Translations under genes and position numbers: made by a program
Shown: piece after piece, positions 5,194 through 8,291 of the stretch
Layout: the number at the start of each line of letters is the position of its first letter
Position numbering within the stretch: the stretch's first letter is position 1
Notes under the pieces: model-generated
The model's database searches: none
What the model was told of the DNA's origin: nothing
Seen by the model: the letters and a program-made list of their open reading frames with translations, nothing else
Assembly (NCBI GenBank): GCA_007126465.1
Contig: SLBE01000049.1
Location: 1-8,291 of the forward strand
DNA from: Syntrophomonadaceae bacterium
GTDB taxonomy: Bacteria > Bacillota > Dethiobacteria > DTU022
DNA: 8,291 nucleotides
Reading direction: 5' to 3'

Positions 5194-6351
5194 TTGACTG
5201 AAATATACCTCGACAACAGCGCAACGACCAAACCCTACCAGGCTGTAATTGACCTGACCGGCCGTATCCAGTCTGAATCATTTGGTAATCCTTCTTCCAT
5301 GCACGGTAAGGGGATCGAGGCTGAAAAGCTGATTGCAACGGCTCGGCGAAAGGTTGCTGCAGTTTTTGAAGGGCACGAAAAAGAAATATATTTTACTTCA
5401 GGCGGCACCGAAGCCAATAACCTGGCTATAAAAGGCGCCGCTTATCGCAGCCGGCGCCGCGGCAATCACCTGGTTACAAGCACTATCGAGCACCCCTCAG
5501 TTTTAAGCTGCTTTCAGTTCCTGGAGCAGGAAGGTTTTACTGTAAGCTATTTAGAGGTAGACCGCCAGGGGTTGGTTCGCCAGGAACAGCTTGAAGATAT
5601 TATCGGCAGTGAAACTGTGCTGGTCAGTATTATGCATGTAAATAATGAAATTGGTTCAATTCAGCACCTTGAAGAACTGGGCAGGATTATTAAAAACAAA
5701 TGCCCCGAAGCACTTTACCATGTAGATGCCGTTCAGTCATTCGGCCGCTTACCGTTAAAACCTGTTGCCTGGAAAGCCGACATGGTTACAGCAAGCGCAC
5801 ATAAAATTCACGGCCCCCGGGGTGCTGGATGCCTGTGGGTTAAAAAAGGTACCCTGCTGCAGCCTTTGCTTCACGGTGGTGGGCAGGAGTACGGGCTGCG
5901 CTCCGGCACTGAAAATACAGCTGCCATAGCAGGGTTTGGATTGGCTGCAGAAATTTGCAGCACCGGGCTTACAGAAAAAGCGGCTGAACTTGTTGATTTA
6001 AAACAGGCTTTTTATCGGAAACTGCTTGAGGCAGGCCCATCTTTTGCAGTAAACGGACCGAACCCGCGAGAGAGCGCGCCGCACATTATTAATCTTTCTT
6101 TTCCGGGGCTCAAGGCGGAAATGCTGCTGCATGCTTTGGAAGAAAAGGGAGTTTATGTTTCTGCAGGCTCAGCCTGTCATTCAAAACACCCGGACCCAAG
6201 TCATGTTTTAGAAGCTATAGCAACAAACAAAGAGAGTCTGGATAGTGCCCTGCGATTTAGTTTTTCCGGCTTTAATACCGTGGAAGAAGTAGAAACAGCC
6301 GCAGGAATTACAGCAGAAGTAACAGCAGAGCTTAGAAAATATTTTAGCTGA
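5194..6351 (+). CDS. nifZ: cysteine desulfurase, NifS/IscS family, NifZ-like partner of ThiI
   Basis: A 385-residue PLP enzyme that removes sulfur from L-cysteine, forming alanine and an enzyme-bound persulfide. Visible: YLDNSATT (5-12), SGGTEANNLA (69-78), EHPSV (99-103), HVNNEIGS (148-155), HVDAVQ (176-181), the PLP lysine K204 in SAHKIHGPRGAG, and the catalytic persulfide cysteine C328 in SAGSACHSKHPDPSHVL. I place the start at TTG 5194: GGAGGT lies 7 bases upstream and the product then begins MTEIYLDNSATT as in the family. A TTG at 5179 would put the ribosome-binding site inside the gene. It sits 125 bases before thiI on the same strand, matching the nifZ-thiI pair of Bacillus subtilis where the desulfurase feeds ThiI directly. 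The gene symbol rests on that context; the enzyme class is secure, the dedicated role inferred. Confidence 0.93.
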   Translation: MTEIYLDNSATTKPYQAVIDLTGRIQSESFGNPSSMHGKGIEAEKLIATARRKVAAVFEGHEKEIYFTSGGTEANNLAIKGAAYRSRRRGNHLVTSTIEHPSVLSCFQFLEQEGFTVSYLEVDRQGLVRQEQLEDIIGSETVLVSIMHVNNEIGSIQHLEELGRIIKNKCPEALYHVDAVQSFGRLPLKPVAWKADMVTASAHKIHGPRGAGCLWVKKGTLLQPLLHGGGQEYGLRSGTENTAAIAGFGLAAEICSTGLTEKAAELVDLKQAFYRKLLEAGPSFAVNGPNPRESAPHIINLSFPGLKAEMLLHALEEKGVYVSAGSACHSKHPDPSHVLEAIATNKESLDSALRFSFSGFNTVEEVETAAGITAEVTAELRKYFS

Positions 6352-6420
6352 TCAGCCGAAGCGGCCATAATAAAGCATAGCCTTCTTAAAAACTTCGCTC
6401 ACTGATCGTTTCGGTTTTCT

Positions 6421-6448
6421 TAGACAGTTTGTAATGCTGGGATATTTT
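6421..6448 (+). promoter_or_regulatory. weak candidate promoter for thiI
   Basis: TAGACA (6421-6426, 5 of 6) and TATTTT (6443-6448, 4 of 6) with a 16-base spacer lie about 30 bases before the thiI ATG. The 125-base gap after the desulfurase has no clear terminator, so thiI may equally be read through from upstream. Confidence 0.3.
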
Positions 6449-6476
6449 AGTTCTTGAGATTGGAGACAGTAAAAAT

Positions 6477-7643
6477 ATGAAGGCAAAAGTTCTGGTCAGA
6501 TATGGTGAAATCGCTCTAAAGGGCAAAAACCGTGGTGAATTTGAACAGCAGCTGCAAAGTAATTTAAAAAACGCCGTTAGCGATTTAGGTGGCAGAGTTG
6601 CACGCCTGCACGGCCGCCTGCTGGTTACCGGGCCTGAGCAAAACTTTGACAAAATTATTGACCGGACCAGCAAAACCTTTGGTGTCGTATCAGTCAGCAA
6701 GGTCCGTGAAACTGAACTGGATCTGGAAAAGATAAAAGTTCTTGCCGCAGAGATTGCAAGTGAGATTCCGCCAGACAAACTTGCTTTTCGAGTTGATACT
6801 CGTCGATCAAATAAAGACTTTCCCTATGATTCACAGGAAATTAATCACTCGCTCGGAGCTTACCTGCAGTCAATCAGGCCCGAGCTGGTAGTAAATTTAA
6901 AAAATCCCGACTTTACCATCTATATTGAGGTCGGCTTCGATAAGGCTTACATCTACCAGGACCGGGTTGCCGGTCCGGGCGGCCTGCCACTTGGCGTTAC
7001 CGGGCGCTGCCTGCTTTTACTTTCGGGTGGAATTGACAGCCCGGTAGCTGGGTGGCTGGCCATGAAAAGAGGAATGGCCTTGGAGGCCCTGCACTTTCAC
7101 AGCTTTCCATTTACCAGCCGGCGTGCCCAGGAAAAGGCCGTCGATCTTTGCCGTAAGCTGGCCGTATATGGTAACGTAATCCGGCTGCACATGATCAGCG
7201 TTACCAGCATTCAAAAAGAAATCAATGAAAATTGCCCCAAAGATTACAGCATCATCCTGCTCAGGCGGATGATGTACCGCCTGGCTGAAAAGCTCTCCCT
7301 TCAGCATAATTTACAGGCCCTCGTTACCGGGGAAAGCCTGGGCCAGGTGGCCAGCCAGACCTTAGAGAGCATCGAAGTTGTCAGCAAAGCTACCAGTATG
7401 ATGGTTTTAAGACCACTCGTTGGAATGGATAAAACTGAGATTATAAATAAAGGGATTGAGATAGACACCTATGAAACTTCAATTCTACCTTACGAAGACT
7501 GCTGTACCGTTTTCCTGCCTAAAAATCCGGTAACCAGGCCCAGGCTTGAAAATGTTTTGCAGCATGAAGCTAACCTGGATATTGACGCACTGGTTGATGA
7601 AGCGCTTGCTACCCTGGAGACAAAAACAGTAGCTGCAAGATAA
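6477..7643 (+). CDS. thiI: ThiI, tRNA 4-thiouridine synthetase (no rhodanese domain)
   Basis: A 388-residue ATP-dependent sulfurtransferase that makes 4-thiouridine at position 8 of tRNA; in some bacteria ThiI also supplies sulfur for the thiamin thiazole. In order: an N-terminal ferredoxin-like region (VLVRYGEIALKGKNRGEFE, 5-23), a THUMP domain (about 60-165, with FRVDTRRSNKDFP), and the PP-loop ATPase LLLSGGIDSPVAGW (180-193). Downstream are FHSFPFTSRRAQEK (207-220), TGESLGQVASQT (284-295) and YEDCC (339-343), whose cysteines are the likely sulfur-transfer residues. The protein ends soon after PKNPVTRPRLENV, so the C-terminal rhodanese domain of the E. coli enzyme is absent, as in Bacillus. 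The short form receives sulfur directly from its desulfurase, here encoded just upstream. ATG at 6477 has GGAGA about 10 bases upstream. Identity is very secure. Confidence 0.96.
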   Translation: MKAKVLVRYGEIALKGKNRGEFEQQLQSNLKNAVSDLGGRVARLHGRLLVTGPEQNFDKIIDRTSKTFGVVSVSKVRETELDLEKIKVLAAEIASEIPPDKLAFRVDTRRSNKDFPYDSQEINHSLGAYLQSIRPELVVNLKNPDFTIYIEVGFDKAYIYQDRVAGPGGLPLGVTGRCLLLLSGGIDSPVAGWLAMKRGMALEALHFHSFPFTSRRAQEKAVDLCRKLAVYGNVIRLHMISVTSIQKEINENCPKDYSIILLRRMMYRLAEKLSLQHNLQALVTGESLGQVASQTLESIEVVSKATSMMVLRPLVGMDKTEIINKGIEIDTYETSILPYEDCCTVFLPKNPVTRPRLENVLQHEANLDIDALVDEALATLETKTVAAR

Positions 7644-7652
7644 AACCGGAGC

Positions 7653-7690
7653 GGGACAAAAGCAGGGCAAGGGGAAGTATTCCTAGTCCC
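7653..7690. repeat. nested inverted repeat between convergent genes
   Basis: Outer arms GGGAC (7653-7657) and GTCCC (7686-7690) enclose an inner hairpin GGAA-GTA-TTCC (7673-7683). It fills the 73-base gap where thiI and the ferredoxin-type gene converge. No clean stem followed by a T-run is present, so a terminator is unconvincing. The GGGACaa...GTCCC shape suggests a decayed REP-like palindrome, which is inference. Confidence 0.35.
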
Positions 7691-7716
7691 AGCAAGCGAA
7701 GCCGTTTCTCTTTTTC

Positions 7717-8291
7717 TTATTCTTCTTTCTTGAGGCGATCATCGAGGCTTTCCTGCATAACTGCATCAAGCAGAACTTCCGGTCCCGGAAAGCGGGCCTT
7801 GTCTTTGGTCAGCTTTGAAAAGTAGAGGGCATTAGTAGGGCACCAGTTCAGGCAGCGCAAACAGTACATGCAGTGGTTATATCTGACGGGAAAGTCGTCA
7901 TCATCTACTTCAATCAAACCCTGGGGGCACTGCTGCACGCAGGTCCAGCACTGAATGCATTCACTCCTATCAACCCCGAAGCCGAAAAGTAAATGGTTAA
8001 GAATAAAGTCTACTCCGTATGAGTAGGCCAGACGGTAAGGAATGCCGACCATTTTGTCCAGCAAATTGTTTCCTTTATACCAGTAGGGAACTCCGTAATA
8101 AAGCGATTGAATATATTCAAGGAATAAGAAAATATTTTTGCGGGCCTGGTAACTCTTTTTCACTAAAAGACGTCCCGTTTTCACATGATCAAAATTTTTG
8201 CGGATGATAGCACTGGCTGAATAAACAAAGGACTGATCAAGGTGTCCCACATATTTAAAACCTTTCATGGTTAAAAGTTTTCTCATAAAAG
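7717..8291 (-). CDS. dicluster [4Fe-4S] ferredoxin-type protein, probably C-terminal part of a flavodoxin-ferredoxin fusion
   Basis: The minus-strand frame is open from the window edge to TAA at 7717; the first ATG inside the window is at 8286, giving 189 residues from there. Two bacterial ferredoxin motifs are clear: CIQCWTCVQQCP (C110, C113, C116, C120) and CMYCLRCLNWCP (C139, C142, C145, C149), enough for two [4Fe-4S] clusters. The preceding 105 residues are not part of a classical small ferredoxin; KGFKYVGHLDQSFVYSAS looks like the later part of a flavodoxin-like fold, as in EFR1-type proteins that join a flavodoxin to a ferredoxin. I therefore think the true start lies beyond the edge, but only five bases precede the ATG, so no ribosome-binding site can be judged. 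An electron-transfer role is likely; the partner is unknown. It converges on thiI. Confidence 0.8.
   Translation of the reverse strand, partial: FMRKLLTMKGFKYVGHLDQSFVYSASAIIRKNFDHVKTGRLLVKKSYQARKNIFLFLEYIQSLYYGVPYWYKGNNLLDKMVGIPYRLAYSYGVDFILNHLLFGFGVDRSECIQCWTCVQQCPQGLIEVDDDDFPVRYNHCMYCLRCLNWCPTNALYFSKLTKDKARFPGPEVLLDAVMQESLDDRLKKEE

Noticed and set aside
4922..5338. 138-residue open frame on the minus strand
   Set aside because: It runs through the terminator, the repeat element and the start of the desulfurase; its protein is an unstructured mix with no recognisable domain, so it is a shadow frame.
6347..6366. Terminator after the desulfurase (GCTGATCAGC palindrome and GCCG-AAG-CGGC hairpin)
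   Set aside because: The stems are short and no T-run follows, so termination is unlikely; read-through into thiI remains possible.

Overview
The window comes from a Firmicute, most likely a Clostridia-class organism of moderate GC content. The evidence is the classic ctsR-mcsA-mcsB-clpC protein-quality-control operon with a recognisable CtsR operator, a ThiI without a rhodanese domain paired with a NifZ-like cysteine desulfurase, strong Shine-Dalgarno sequences, several TTG starts, and short REP-like palindromes of a kind common in Clostridia. The genus cannot be named from sequence alone.

Layout. Positions 1-2590 (minus strand) carry ctsR, mcsA, mcsB and the first 143 codons of clpC, which runs off the left edge. 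A sigma-A-like promoter with a CtsR direct-repeat operator lies at 2612-2663. Positions 2865-4529 (minus strand) carry thioredoxin reductase (trxB) followed closely by an MgtC/SapB-family membrane protein, driven by a near-consensus promoter at 4561-4589. Reading divergently from 4689 on the plus strand are a 73-residue NifU C-terminal-domain protein with a strong intrinsic terminator, a 210-bp REP/BIME-like repeat element, a NifZ-like cysteine desulfurase, and thiI. At the right edge on the minus strand is a dicluster [4Fe-4S] ferredoxin-type protein that converges on thiI and is probably the C-terminal part of a longer flavodoxin-ferredoxin protein.

How the genes work together. CtsR represses the operon. 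McsB, stimulated by McsA, phosphorylates arginines on CtsR and on damaged proteins. The ClpC N-domain then receives phosphoarginine-tagged clients for ClpCP. Sulfur and redox functions fill the rest: the desulfurase takes sulfur from cysteine, ThiI uses it for 4-thiouridine in tRNA, the Nfu-type protein handles Fe-S clusters, TrxB recharges thioredoxin, and the ferredoxin-like protein carries clusters.

Most of the window is ordinary housekeeping DNA and I found no new multi-gene system. The best leads are the REP/BIME-like element wedged between the nfu terminator and the desulfurase ribosome-binding site, a perfect palindrome over the predicted nfu transcription start, and departures from consensus in the CtsR glycine loop and the McsB phosphoarginine-sensor motif. 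No intergenic gap exceeds 300 bases. The two largest (2591-2864 and 4911-5193) are described below.
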